A DNA stretch of 64,000 nucleotides. Source: Planctomycetota bacterium. GTDB taxonomy: Bacteria > Planctomycetota > OFTM77. Positions 7,648-16,782 of this stretch are shown here, piece after piece. The stretch lies in NCBI GenBank assembly GCA_029260795.1, contig JAJDCO010000004.1, forward strand, positions 62,001-126,000, read 5' to 3'. Under the pieces are notes generated by a model. The model worked only from the letters and a program-made list of their open reading frames with translations, was not told where the DNA came from and did no database searches. The position numbers and the translations under genes are program-made. The stretch's first letter is position 1. Each line of letters opens with the position of its first letter.

Positions 7648-9264
7648 TCAGCGGGCAAGGGCTGCACGGCGCGGTCGCGGAAGCTCGGAGTACTCGACCT
7701 CCTCGACCGGAAAGTCCTGGCCGGCCAGGATCTCGATTCGCGCACGAGAGCGCTCTTCGAGCTCGATCAGCTCGCGGCGCTTGGAATTCAAGAGGTAGGA
7801 GACGACATCCGGATTCGCGACGATTCGAATGCCGCGGCTGCGGCGTGCCTCGAGCCGGTAGCGAATCTCCCGCAAGACAGAGAGGCCTTGCCCGTCAACG
7901 ACGCGCACGTGTCCCCGTGCGTCGCATTGAGTGCAAGGCGCGTAGAGGCGACGGAAGAGTCCCGGCCGCACTCTTTGGCGGGTCATCTCGATGATGCCGA
8001 AGGGCGACATCTTCGCGATCCGGATACGCGCCCGATCCTTGCGCACGGCGTGTCGGAAGGTCTTCTCGATGTCCCGGCGGTGTCGCTCCTGAAGCATGTC
8101 GATGAAGTCGATGATGATGACGCCGCCGAGATCACGAATGCGGAGCTGCCGAACGATCTCGGGGATCGCCTCGAGGTTCGTCTTGTACGCCGTCTCTTCG
8201 AGATCTTCCTCGTCCTTGAATCGGCCGGAGTTCACGTCGATGGCGACCAGCGCTTCCGTCTGGTCGATAACGATCGAGCCGCCATTGCCGAGGGGGATCT
8301 TGTTGAGCGTGATCTTCTCGATCTCGCTCTCGATGCCGAAGTCGTGGAAGATCGGCGTGCGTTCGTCATAGAGCCGCACTCGGTTCTCGAAGCGAGGCAT
8401 CACGGCCTTGAGGAATTCGGTGCACTTGCGGAAGACCTCGGGGTCGTCGACGACGATCTCGTCCATCTCGGGACGGAACAGATCTCGGATCGTCTTGATG
8501 ACCAGATCGCTCTCCTGATAGATCGGTCCGGTCCCGCGGATCGCGTTCATACGTCCGACGACGACCTCCCACAGGCGCAGAAGATACTTGAGGTCCTTCT
8601 CGAGCTCCTGCTTGGTGCGGCCCATCCCCGCGGTGCGGATGATGAAGCCGAATCCTTCGGGGGGCTCGATCTCATCGAGGATACGCTTGAGTCGCGCGCG
8701 CTCCTTATCGTCACTGATCTTGCGAGAGACGCCGCACTTGCCGCCGCGCGGCATGAGCACCAGATAGCGACCCGGAATGCTGATGTAGGTCGAGAGTGTC
8801 GGCCCCTTGTGACCGATTCCGTCTTTGGTGATCTGAACGAGCACCTCTTGGCCCCGACGAAGGGACTCCTGGATCGGAACGGTCCGGACCTGACCGTTGC
8901 CGTTGTCGTTGTTCCCGCTCTGCCGCGCCTCCCGCTCGAAGGCGCGACGCGTGCGTCGGTCTTCGTGCGAGCTCTCCTCTTGGTACCAATCGACGATCGT
9001 CCGCGACCGTCCATTTCGCGACAGGTCGGCGTAGGCCGTCATCAGGTCCGAGTTGTGGAGGAAGCCGTTGCGGTCTTCTCCGAAGTCGACGAACGCCGCG
9101 CCGATGCTGGGCTCGATGTTGACGACTCGTCCTTTGTAGATGTTTCCTAGGTAGCTATCGCGGGAAGCCAGATCGATGTAGTAATCCTCGAGGCGACCAT
9201 CTTCCAGGATGGCGATTCGGCTCTCCTCGGGATCCAAAGCATTGATGACCATCTTCGAGGGCAT
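7648..9264 (-). CDS. rng: Ribonuclease E/G family endoribonuclease
   Basis: 538 aa, RNase G-like in size with no long C-terminal degradosome scaffold. Residues ~35-125 are an S1-type RNA-binding domain (NIYKGRVVNIEPSIGAAFVDFG) with a polar insertion rich in Arg, Asn and Glu. The catalytic core carries VAIDVNSG and VIIIDFIDM, which hold the two metal-binding Asp residues, and the zinc-link motif CTQC. ATG 9264 is chosen over upstream frames because MPSKMVINALDPEESRIAI matches family N-termini. It sits between the DUF2344 gene and rplU, a widely conserved order. Confidence 0.92.
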   Translation of the reverse strand: MPSKMVINALDPEESRIAILEDGRLEDYYIDLASRDSYLGNIYKGRVVNIEPSIGAAFVDFGEDRNGFLHNSDLMTAYADLSRNGRSRTIVDWYQEESSHEDRRTRRAFEREARQSGNNDNGNGQVRTVPIQESLRRGQEVLVQITKDGIGHKGPTLSTYISIPGRYLVLMPRGGKCGVSRKISDDKERARLKRILDEIEPPEGFGFIIRTAGMGRTKQELEKDLKYLLRLWEVVVGRMNAIRGTGPIYQESDLVIKTIRDLFRPEMDEIVVDDPEVFRKCTEFLKAVMPRFENRVRLYDERTPIFHDFGIESEIEKITLNKIPLGNGGSIVIDQTEALVAIDVNSGRFKDEEDLEETAYKTNLEAIPEIVRQLRIRDLGGVIIIDFIDMLQERHRRDIEKTFRHAVRKDRARIRIAKMSPFGIIEMTRQRVRPGLFRRLYAPCTQCDARGHVRVVDGQGLSVLREIRYRLEARRSRGIRIVANPDVVSYLLNSKRRELIELEERSRARIEILAGQDFPVEEVEYSELPRPRRAALAR

Positions 9265-9423
9265 GAATGGGTTCCTCGTCCGGAGAGGTCCCGCGCCCGG
9301 GTGGACCGGGCGGATCGAGTCCGATCGCGCGTCGCGATGCACCGTGTCGCCCGAAGGGCGCGGTGTTCGTGCATCGAAACGCCGAAGAGTCGACGCCGGA
9401 GCGGGTTGCTCTCCGTGTGTATT

Positions 9424-10104
9424 TCATGTGGATTTCTCGGGTACTCGTGACGCTTCAGCCGAGAGCACCTCGTCGGGCTCGGATGGCACCGGCTGGACGG
9501 CCAGCTTCCGGACGCGGGGCGGCGGCGTCGCATCGAGTGGATGCTCGATCGCCGCCAGCACATCGCGAATTCGGCTGTGGCCGGGACCGCTTCGAAACGT
9601 CACGATCAAACGTTTTCCGTCGTTCGAGACCCGTTCGAGGTCTCGGTGGAGAGCCACCTCGAGCTGCTTGCCCTTGGGCGTTTCGCGGACGAGGTTCAAG
9701 GGACGCTCACCGAGCCGCCGGACGGCGCGCTCGAAAACGTCGGCTTCTCCTTGCAATCTGATTTCATAGGTCTCGAGTGCGAGATCCTCTCCTGAGACCA
9801 CCCAATCCGAGGTCGCGCCTCGGACTTCGAGCCCCTCAGGCAGGTTGGTATTGAGTCGTTCGACGAGCTCGTCTCGGGCCAGCGGCTGCTCCAGCCGAAT
9901 CGTGAATCGTTCGCATTCCGATTCGATCCCGAGAGGCAAAGCCGGTCCGAGAGACATCCGGGGCCGAGGGTGGTATCCCTCCGAGAATCGGAGTGGAATG
10001 CTCGCCCGCCGCAGGGCCTGTTCGAAGACCCGTTGCAGGTCGAGGTTGGAGACGAAGCGCATCTCCCCTCGCTTCGAGAACTGCAACAGGACCTTTGCCG
10101 TCAT
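9424..10104 (-). CDS. DUF2344 / radical-SAM-linked protein (TIGR03936 type)
   Basis: 226 aa. The N-terminus VLLQFSKRGEMRFVSNLDLQ followed by RFSEGYHPRPRMSLGPALPLGIES is the signature of the DUF2344 family, often fused or adjacent to a B12-type radical SAM protein and located before rng-rplU. Here no radical SAM partner lies next to it. Biochemical role unknown. ATG 10104 gives the expected start; the longer open frame upstream has no support. Confidence 0.8.
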   Translation of the reverse strand: MTAKVLLQFSKRGEMRFVSNLDLQRVFEQALRRASIPLRFSEGYHPRPRMSLGPALPLGIESECERFTIRLEQPLARDELVERLNTNLPEGLEVRGATSDWVVSGEDLALETYEIRLQGEADVFERAVRRLGERPLNLVRETPKGKQLEVALHRDLERVSNDGKRLIVTFRSGPGHSRIRDVLAAIEHPLDATPPPRVRKLAVQPVPSEPDEVLSAEASRVPEKST

Positions 10105-10428
10105 CTCGTCTTTTTCTGATTCTCGCCATCGTCCGGGCGCTCTCGGCTCCGGCTCGGAGCCGCTTGCTCGACTCGGGCGTGCTACGGACGCCCTTCCTGG
10201 AGTCGAGGCCAATCACCCCGGCTGGCGAGGCTTCGGGTGATCGCGCATCGTACCGGAGGCCCGCCGTCGTGCCAAGCTCCCAGGTCCCCGCGAGCCGCTC
10301 ACCGACTCGACAGAGAGCTCAAGCCATTTCACAGGAATGACTTGAGACTCCAGTCACGACGAAACGCCGATCTCGGAACGAGACCGGCGTTCGCCAGTGG
10401 TCTTCGAAAGTGTGCGGGGCGCCTCGGT
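10105..10428. other. Intergenic region between pilQ and the DUF2344 gene
   Basis: 324 bp. It holds the pilQ terminator hairpin (10363-10391) and presumably the promoter of the DUF2344-rng unit. I could not identify a convincing -10/-35 pair, small gene or RNA structure in the remainder. Confidence 0.6.
10363..10391 (-). terminator. Hairpin terminator downstream of pilQ
   Basis: A 29-bp inverted repeat with 12-bp arms (AACGCCGATCTC / GAGACCGGCGTT), one mismatch and a 5-nt loop, starting ~38 bp after the pilQ stop. On the minus strand a short T-containing stretch (CGTTTCGT) follows; a weak U-tract is normal at this GC content. Confidence 0.6.
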
Positions 10429-12294
10429 CTACTTGTTCTCTTCGGACTCCTCGATGGCGCCGTCCTCACCTTCGGGACCGAAGATGTTCTCATACTCCGT
10501 CCGGATGTGCTCCTGCCGACGACGCAGCTCCGCTTGGACCATGCGCTGCGTCTCGTCCGAAGAGCGAATGATCCGAGGCGTGATGAACACGATCAGGTTC
10601 CGCTTCTCGACGCTCCGCACGCGGTTCTTGAAGAGCCAACCGATGAGCGGGATGTCGCCGAGCAGCGGGATCTTGGTGATCGTCTCGGTATCGCGATCGG
10701 TCATCAATCCACCGATGACGCCCGTCTCACCGTCCTCGAGCATCATGCGCGTCACGAGAGTGGAGGACGAGACCCGCGGCAGGAAGATCGTTCCCTCGCC
10801 GCTCCCCGAGCCGACACGGAACTCATCGAAGCCCGGCAGGAGAGGGGAGGTACCCGTCAACGCCTGCTGCGATGGGATGACGGTCATGACGATCTGGTCG
10901 GTTCCGGGCACGATGTGCGGAATGACGTAGAGCTGGAAGCCGGTCTGGACAGGCGAGTTTCTCGCCTCCTTGACGACCAGCTCGAGCCCACCGGCCTGCC
11001 CTTGCTGAGCCTCCGCCTCGGCGTATCGCACCTCTTCTCCGACGAAGATGGTCGCTTCTTGATTGTCGAGGGCGAAGATCTTCGGCGCCTGGACGACCTC
11101 GCTGCGAACGTCCCGCTTGAGGATGCGCAAGGCGAGGTTGGTATCGGTGAACGAGAGTGCACCGAAGATGGTGTCGGGAACGACCGTATCACCGGCGTTC
11201 AGATCGGTGAGGTTGGCGTAGGGACCCCGGTTGTCGTCATTGGCGATGATCTTGTCGTCGAAGCCGCCTTGACCGAGGTTGAAGGGCAGCCGCGACGGGA
11301 TCTGGCCCATGGACAGGCCGGCCACGAGGCCCTTCTGTCCGATGTCGAGACCGAAGTCCATCAAGTCGCTGTTGGCAGTCGTGATGAACTTCACGTCGAC
11401 GAGCACCTGAGCGGGCTCGACGTCGATCTCCGTGACCAGGCGCTCGATGCGATCGAGGACGGGCTTGGTGTCCTTGATGATCAGCACGTTCTTGCGCGGG
11501 ATGTAGTTGAGGTCGCCGTTCTTCGAGAGCGCGGTGCGGATGGCCTCGAGGAGCGGGAAGTCCTTCTCGGGATCTTGCGTCGGGGCCTTGGGCTGACCGA
11601 CCGCATAGCTCGTCTTGATTGTCGCGACGTAGGCATCGGGTGGACGCACGAAGCGCAGGCGGAAGGTTCGCGTCTCGAGCTGCTCGACGAGGCTGGAGGG
11701 TGGCACGACGGTAAGGATGTCCCCATCCTCCTCCACCACGACGTAGCCGAGCGTCTTGGCCGCCGTGTCGAGTGCGTAGCGCCACGGCACCTTGGTGAGG
11801 CGCAGATTGATCGAGCCACGCACCTCGGGTGAGATCACGATGTTCGCACCCGAGATCTTGCCGATCGCATCGATGACCTTGGTGATGTCGGCATCCTCGA
11901 AGGCGAAGGTCACGCGCTCGGGCTGCTCGACTCGGAGAACGCCTCCCCCGACCTCGACGACCAGGCAATCGGCCTCCTCGGCGACCAGCGCCAGGGCCTG
12001 TCGCCAGGGGACGTCGGAGAACTCCAACGTGACGGTCTCGGCGATGCTGTCATCGACGACGATGTTGGCGCCGCTCTTTTCGCGCAGGTAGGTGACGACG
12101 TCCTTGAGGTCACGGTCACGGACGTTGATCGAGACGCGTGCCTCGGATCCGGCACCGGTGGCCTGGGTATCCTGTCGCGGCGAAACGGGCTCGTCGCCCT
12201 CGCCCTGAGGCGCCGCCGAGGACGGAGTCGCCCACAGGAGGCCTGCCAGCAGGACGCTGGCCAAAGCCATCCGTCGCCAAAATCTCTTGCTCAT
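10429..12294 (-). CDS. pilQ: Type IV pilus secretin PilQ
   Basis: 621 aa outer-membrane secretin. Signal peptide at residues 1-28 (ends PSSAAPQ). Two STN/N-domain-like repeats follow (VSINVRDRDLKDVVTYLREKS; VTFAFEDADITKVIDAIGKI), then an N1-type domain (LIIKDTKPVLDRIERLVTEID) and the secretin channel with FALDNQEATIFVGEEVRY, GETGVIGGLM and IPLLGDIPLIGWLF, ending FITPRII. No AMIN domain is seen, so it is shorter than proteobacterial PilQ. Last gene of the pilM-N-O/P-Q operon. Confidence 0.9.
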   Translation of the reverse strand: MSKRFWRRMALASVLLAGLLWATPSSAAPQGEGDEPVSPRQDTQATGAGSEARVSINVRDRDLKDVVTYLREKSGANIVVDDSIAETVTLEFSDVPWRQALALVAEEADCLVVEVGGGVLRVEQPERVTFAFEDADITKVIDAIGKISGANIVISPEVRGSINLRLTKVPWRYALDTAAKTLGYVVVEEDGDILTVVPPSSLVEQLETRTFRLRFVRPPDAYVATIKTSYAVGQPKAPTQDPEKDFPLLEAIRTALSKNGDLNYIPRKNVLIIKDTKPVLDRIERLVTEIDVEPAQVLVDVKFITTANSDLMDFGLDIGQKGLVAGLSMGQIPSRLPFNLGQGGFDDKIIANDDNRGPYANLTDLNAGDTVVPDTIFGALSFTDTNLALRILKRDVRSEVVQAPKIFALDNQEATIFVGEEVRYAEAEAQQGQAGGLELVVKEARNSPVQTGFQLYVIPHIVPGTDQIVMTVIPSQQALTGTSPLLPGFDEFRVGSGSGEGTIFLPRVSSSTLVTRMMLEDGETGVIGGLMTDRDTETITKIPLLGDIPLIGWLFKNRVRSVEKRNLIVFITPRIIRSSDETQRMVQAELRRRQEHIRTEYENIFGPEGEDGAIEESEENK

Positions 12295-12359
12295 CGAAAC
12301 TCACTCCCTGTATGGGAACCGGAGCCGACGGGCGCCGCCGCTTCCCGGTCTTGCCCGCG

Positions 12360-13769
12360 TCAGAACGACTTGGAGATCAGAATGTCTTTGAAGAGGAACT
12401 CGACGCGATCTTTGCCGATGCTGGTCACGTAGAGTCCGTCCTGCCCCGGCACGGGTTCGCCCGGCGCGAGGGCCTTGCCATTGAGGATCACGACCGCCGC
12501 ATCGGGTCGCAGGATGCGCCCCGACACCTCGAGAGGCAGAGCGGCGAATTGTTGTGTGACCTCGGCGATGTTCAAGAGCCGCTCGATCCGCTCCACGAGA
12601 GCGGTGGTGCGCTCATCCGACCGGGCGGCTTCGAGCTTGGCCGAGATGAGACCGTACTCCGCGATGGCTGAAGCGAAGTCTCCCTGCTCGAGGGCTCGGG
12701 TCATGCGGCGCATGATGCCTTCGAGCTCGGCCAGGTCGACGCGCTGCGGCACATAGGACTCACCGCCCCATTGATCCTTGAGCGTCTCGAAGGGCTTGAC
12801 CACCTCGGACTGGAGCTGTCGCTTCAGGTCGGGGAAGGAGACCCAGTTCTCGCGCAAGGAGCGGTTGAGATCCTTGTTGAAGTCCGCAATCAGGGCGTCG
12901 ATCTGCTTTCGATACTCATACTTGAGGATCAGGTTGTCGATCTGGTCGTGCTCCTCGAGCTTCGAGACGAGGAGAGCGATCGACTCTTGAGCCCAGGTGA
13001 CGACCTCCTGCTGGCGCTGATAGTCGGCCTGCTGTTGACCGAGCTCCTCGTCGGTGAGACGAGGATCGAGGAACGGGTCGCGCCGGGAGAGGTCGAGCTC
13101 GAGAGCATAGCGCTCGACCTGGATGTCGTTACGAGCCGTGATGATCTGTGCTCGCAGCTCATCGCGCTTGCGATCGTACTCCTCGATCGAGGCGATAGGT
13201 TGCTTGCTGCGGCCCGGGTTGTAGACGTAGGTCTCCAGCTCCATGCGCACATCGTGATCGATCTCCTCGAGCGCGCTTCCCCGGCGATCGCGCTTGCCGG
13301 AGGTGACGTCGAACTTGGAGATGCGAATGAAGCGGCGGTGATTCTCGATGGCGCTCAGGAAGCGCAGGATCTCGGGCGTATTGCCCATGATCTCGAGCTG
13401 ATAGACGATCCGCTCGAAGACGCCGGCCGCACCCTTCGCCTTGATCGGGCGGAGCAAGGAGACTCCCACGCCCGCGTTGACGGCGAAGTCGTTGATGGTC
13501 GTCACGTACTGAGTGACCTCATCGCTCTCGGGCAAGATCTTGACGTACTCCTTGAGGTTCTCGCGCAGGATGATGACCTGCTTCTCGAGCTCGGGAATCG
13601 TCTCCTTCTTGTGCCGGGCGGTAGCGACCTTCTGCCGGAGGGCGGTGGTCTCGACCTCGGCCGTCTTCGATTGCTCGAAGGCATCGTAGGTCAGGTAGCC
13701 GAGTCCGCCGGCGAGCAGCACGCTGATCACAGCGATACCGACGGTCATCTTCTTGTCGCTGGCCTTCAT
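12360..13769 (-). CDS. PilO-PilP fusion, type IV pilus alignment subcomplex
   Basis: 469 aa. Residues ~10-30 are a transmembrane helix, followed by a coiled coil (30-75) and a ferredoxin-like PilO core (75-180; includes VGVSLLRPI and FERIVYQLEIMGNTPEILRFLSAIE as separate stretches). Residue ~235 has RRDPFLDP, the hallmark of PilP N-terminal regions, then a long helical/coiled-coil insert (245-400), and the last ~60 residues form a small beta domain (VVILNGKALAPGEPV, VEFLFKDILISKSF) like the PilP domain that binds PilQ. It takes the place of both pilO and pilP between pilN and pilQ. The fusion assignment is inference from motifs and position. Confidence 0.75.
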   Translation of the reverse strand: MKASDKKMTVGIAVISVLLAGGLGYLTYDAFEQSKTAEVETTALRQKVATARHKKETIPELEKQVIILRENLKEYVKILPESDEVTQYVTTINDFAVNAGVGVSLLRPIKAKGAAGVFERIVYQLEIMGNTPEILRFLSAIENHRRFIRISKFDVTSGKRDRRGSALEEIDHDVRMELETYVYNPGRSKQPIASIEEYDRKRDELRAQIITARNDIQVERYALELDLSRRDPFLDPRLTDEELGQQQADYQRQQEVVTWAQESIALLVSKLEEHDQIDNLILKYEYRKQIDALIADFNKDLNRSLRENWVSFPDLKRQLQSEVVKPFETLKDQWGGESYVPQRVDLAELEGIMRRMTRALEQGDFASAIAEYGLISAKLEAARSDERTTALVERIERLLNIAEVTQQFAALPLEVSGRILRPDAAVVILNGKALAPGEPVPGQDGLYVTSIGKDRVEFLFKDILISKSF

Positions 13770-13836
13770 CGGGTCGTCTCTCCTGGACGCATTCGAAGGG
13801 CTCGATTCCGAGCTCGACGGTGAGCGGCGGGTCGGA

Positions 13837-14472
13837 TCACTTCTTCTTCGGAGCTGGTTTCGCCGGGGTGCGGGCCTTCAGGTGCAGCGTGTAGTTGAAC
13901 TGCCAGGCCGCGTCGGGGTAGAGGCCCGGAAAGCGCTGGACGCTACCGCCCGGGTTGTCGATCGAGTCGAAGTCTCCGAAGAATGGACCACTGAGGAGAT
14001 CTTCGTGGAAGTTCGACAGGCGGGAGAGCTCTTGGGTCCCGGAGTAGCCCGCCAAGATCAGGGAGCCACCGCTCTTGTCGTCACCCGCCGCGGAGCGGAG
14101 GCTGTCGAGCCAAACCCAATGTCGGTCGGTGTCGCCGTGGCTGTCCATGATCCCGACGAGCTGGTCGAGCTTGCGCGTCCAAAGGATGCGCGAGTTTCCG
14201 ATCTTCTGAATCGTCTCGCTGCGTCGGTTGTAGTCTTGCATCTCAGCCGTCAGCTTGTCGGCATGATCGGAGTGCCCTTTCACTTGGGCCATCTGCTGCG
14301 AGACCTGGTCCTTCTCGGCCAGAGCTTGCTGCAGAGTTCCGAACCGGACCTTTGCGAAGAACGCTCCGGCTGAGCAAACCAGGGTGACGCCGATCAGGAG
14401 CGTGACGAAGACCTGAGGTGAGGTGCGATCGGCTCGCCGCAGCTCATCGGGCAGTAGATTGATCCGAATCAT
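13837..14472 (-). CDS. pilN: Type IV pilus assembly protein PilN
   Basis: 211 aa. MIRINLLPDELRR is the conserved PilN N-terminus that binds PilM in the cytoplasm. A transmembrane helix follows (~22-44), then a coiled coil and a periplasmic ferredoxin-like domain. It begins 3 bp after the pilM stop. The C-terminus is basic (APKKK). Confidence 0.88.
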   Translation of the reverse strand: MIRINLLPDELRRADRTSPQVFVTLLIGVTLVCSAGAFFAKVRFGTLQQALAEKDQVSQQMAQVKGHSDHADKLTAEMQDYNRRSETIQKIGNSRILWTRKLDQLVGIMDSHGDTDRHWVWLDSLRSAAGDDKSGGSLILAGYSGTQELSRLSNFHEDLLSGPFFGDFDSIDNPGGSVQRFPGLYPDAAWQFNYTLHLKARTPAKPAPKKK

Positions 14473-14475
14473 GCG

Positions 14476-15519
14476 TCAGTCCCTCTGGGTCATTCGCGCC
14501 GCCAGCCCGACCGAGACGGCGAGCTGGGGAGCGTGCTCGTTGAGCGCGGACAGGTCCACCGACTCGGCCTTGACCTTCAGTCCCTCGAGCGGGTTCCAGG
14601 TCTTGATCGTCTTCTCGAAGATCTTCTCGAAAGCCTCCTCGAGAAAGACCAGCCGCGAGCCGCCGCCCGAGATGTAGACCTCGTCGACCGGACGCTCGAA
14701 CTGGTTCTCGAAGTACTCGAAGGACAGGTTGATCTCACTCCCGAGATCATCGAGGCAAGGCAGCACGGCTTCGCGCACTTCCTCGTAGCTCTCCTTCGGA
14801 TCGCGCTTCAGGATCTCGGCCTCGTACTGCTCGATGCACAGCTTGCGGGCGATCGCGCTCGTGAAATCCTCGCCGCCCATGTACACCTCGCGCGTAAAGC
14901 ACGACGAGGAGCCCTTGAGGATGTTGATGTTCGTCTTGTTGCCGCCGATGTCGACCAGAGCGATGACCTTCTCGTGCGAACTGTCGCCCCACGACGACAG
15001 GCTGCTGTTCAGCTCGAATGCGTTACCGAGCGCGAACGCCTCCGTGTCGATCAAGTAGGGCTGAAGGCTGGCGGCTTGCAGGATCGCGACGTGATCCTCG
15101 ATCAGGCTCCGCTTGACCGCAACCAGCAGAACCTTCATCTCATCCGTCGTGGCATCACTGCCGCCCGCACTCTCTTCCAGGCGCTCGCAGTCGTAGACGA
15201 CCTCGTCGACGTCGAAGGGGATGTACTTCTCGAGCTCGAACTTGATGGCGTTCTTCAGTGACGAGTCGTCCATCCGCAAGATGTCGATGTAGCGGACGAT
15301 GACAGACTTGCCCGACACCGAAGACACGACCTTTCGGGCCCGAAAGCGATGATGCGCGAGCAGCTCGCGAATCGCCTCGGGAACCGTCGCCTCCGAGCTG
15401 ACTTCCACGTGGCCGTAGCCCGTGATGACAAAGTCCTTCTTGTCGCGGGTCACCTCGAGCGCCCGGATGCTGTGGCTCCCGATGTCCAAGCCCAGCACTC
15501 GCTTTTCGCGTCTCTTCAT
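14476..15519 (-). CDS. pilM: Type IV pilus assembly protein PilM
   Basis: 347 aa, actin-like cytoplasmic ATPase that docks on PilN. Motifs: GLDIGSHSIRALEV (phosphate 1), ALVDIGGNKTNINI (phosphate 2) and VYISGGGSRL (adenosine). The ATG at 15519 is preferred over a frame extension upstream because MKRREKRVLGLDIG gives the standard PilM start. First gene of the pilus operon. Confidence 0.9.
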   Translation of the reverse strand: MKRREKRVLGLDIGSHSIRALEVTRDKKDFVITGYGHVEVSSEATVPEAIRELLAHHRFRARKVVSSVSGKSVIVRYIDILRMDDSSLKNAIKFELEKYIPFDVDEVVYDCERLEESAGGSDATTDEMKVLLVAVKRSLIEDHVAILQAASLQPYLIDTEAFALGNAFELNSSLSSWGDSSHEKVIALVDIGGNKTNINILKGSSSCFTREVYMGGEDFTSAIARKLCIEQYEAEILKRDPKESYEEVREAVLPCLDDLGSEINLSFEYFENQFERPVDEVYISGGGSRLVFLEEAFEKIFEKTIKTWNPLEGLKVKAESVDLSALNEHAPQLAVSVGLAARMTQRD

Positions 15520-15583
15520 CGAGCCTCTTCCCGGTGGTTCGCGATCTCGATGCCCGACCCCGGCGGCCAGACGAGCTCCAATC

Positions 15584-15610
15584 ACCTCGACGTCTCATCG
15601 AGACGAGGTG
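15584..15610. promoter_or_regulatory. Inverted repeat upstream of pilM
   Basis: CGTCTC-ATC-GAGACG flanked by CACCT / AGGTG gives a hairpin of 11 paired positions with a 3-nt bulge, ~65 bp upstream of the pilM ATG. It could end HPr transcription or act in the pilus operon leader; sequence alone does not decide. Confidence 0.35.
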
Positions 15611-15693
15611 CGGCGGCCCTTTAGCCGAAAGGAATTCCCGGCCGAGCTTCAGCATTCACTCGCCGAGGACGAGGCCTCGAAAGCTCAGGTCGA

Positions 15694-15729
15694 GCAGGTT
15701 GCAGCGGTCGCGCAGGTTGCAGCGGTCGC
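15694..15729. repeat. Two perfect tandem copies of an 18-bp unit
   Basis: The unit GCAGGTTGCAGCGGTCGC occurs at 15694-15711 and again at 15712-15729, in the non-coding gap between the HPr gene and pilM. There are only two copies, with no spacer. Confidence 0.85.
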
Positions 15730-15794
15730 TCGCGCCACGAACGAACGAAGGACGGTCCGAGCTTCCGCGTTCAGAGCTCGATGCTCGACGTTCC

Positions 15795-16067
15795 TCAGTC
15801 CTCGCCGAAGCGAGAGTCCACGAGCTCCTCGAGCTCGCGGACCAGCTGCTCGGCATCTTCACCCTCGGCCCGAATCGTCAAGCGGTGGCCCTGATGGGCG
15901 GCCAAGAGCATCATGCCGAGGACGCTCTTCCCGTCGACCTCGACCTCGTCTTTCGTGACGGTCACGGTGGAGGTGAATCGATTGGCGATGTTCACGAACT
16001 TGTTGATCGGCCGAGCATGCAGGCCATGCCGGTTCTTCAAGACAACGACACAATCGACGACGGGCAT
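15795..16067 (-). CDS. HPr-family phosphocarrier protein
   Basis: 90 aa. The phosphorylated His lies in KNRHGLHARP and the regulatory Ser in VDGKSVLGMMLLAA, as in HPr/NPr. It accepts phosphate from enzyme I and passes it to EIIA proteins. It lies downstream of ptsN and the sigma-54 gene, as NPr does in proteobacteria, so a nitrogen-PTS role is likely. Enzyme I and HPr kinase are not in the window. ATG 16067 matches family N-termini. Confidence 0.9.
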   Translation of the reverse strand: MPVVDCVVVLKNRHGLHARPINKFVNIANRFTSTVTVTKDEVEVDGKSVLGMMLLAAHQGHRLTIRAEGEDAEQLVRELEELVDSRFGED

Positions 16068-16172
16068 CGGTTCCGGGGGTTGGGCTGGGAACGGGCCGAC
16101 CGAGAGCCTAAGAGGTCGGAAGGGCACGTTCGTCGCGTTCCACGAGCGTCAGGACGGGAGCCACGCCACGAT

Positions 16173-16643
16173 CTACTGGTCGGCCTCGAGATCTTCGATG
16201 AGGACGCGCATCTCCTCCGAGGTCTTCACCCTGCGGATGTGTCGGAAGAAGTCTCGACCACGCGCCAGACCGGAGATGCCTCGCAAGATCTCCAGATGGG
16301 CCTCGGCTTGATCTTTCGGCGAGAGGATCATGAAGACCGTATGGACCGGCTCGGCATCGATCGCATTGAAGTCGATCCCGACCTCCGAGACGCCGATTGC
16401 GATGATCGGTGCTTTCGCAAGACGGTCGCTCTTGACGTGGGGGATCGCCATGCCACGACCGATGCCCGTGCTGCCCAGCTTCTCACGGTCCATGAACTTT
16501 CGCAGGAAGAAGTCCGTGTCGCCCGCCTTCACGCCACCACTCGTCGCCAGGGCCTCGAGCATCTGTCGCAGCGCCGCCTTCTTCTCGCTGGCCTCGAGCT
16601 GCAGAAAAACCGTCTGCTTCGTGAAGTACTCGGAAACGGTCAT
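16173..16643 (-). CDS. ptsN: PTS EIIA-Ntr-type regulatory protein
   Basis: 156 aa, normal length. The active-site His is in GRGMAIPHVKSD (residue ~70), with the surrounding GSTGIGRG typical of EIIA fructose/Ntr. No EIIB or EIIC gene is present, so the role should be regulatory (nitrogen, potassium or envelope control). It lies two genes below truA and three below rpoN. Confidence 0.92.
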   Translation of the reverse strand: MTVSEYFTKQTVFLQLEASEKKAALRQMLEALATSGGVKAGDTDFFLRKFMDREKLGSTGIGRGMAIPHVKSDRLAKAPIIAIGVSEVGIDFNAIDAEPVHTVFMILSPKDQAEAHLEILRGISGLARGRDFFRHIRRVKTSEEMRVLIEDLEADQ

Positions 16644-16782
16644 CGCTCCATCGTCTCCGATGTCGCCAGGGGAACCAGATTGGCCAAGGGCCCACCCAAT
16701 CGGGCGGCTGTACCCACACTCCCGCCGTCAGTCAACAACGAAACCAAGAATGTGTCAACCGCTTGAAAACCAGGATGCCGAC

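Noticed and set aside
7621..9150. Long plus-strand open frame opposite rng
   Set aside because: Antisense shadow: no family motifs, while the minus strand encodes a complete RNase E/G.
10237..11832. Long plus-strand open frame opposite pilQ
   Set aside because: Antisense shadow of the secretin gene; repetitive composition without domains.
15694..15729. Two adjacent identical units considered as a CRISPR remnant
   Set aside because: There is no spacer between units, only two copies, and no cas genes in the window.
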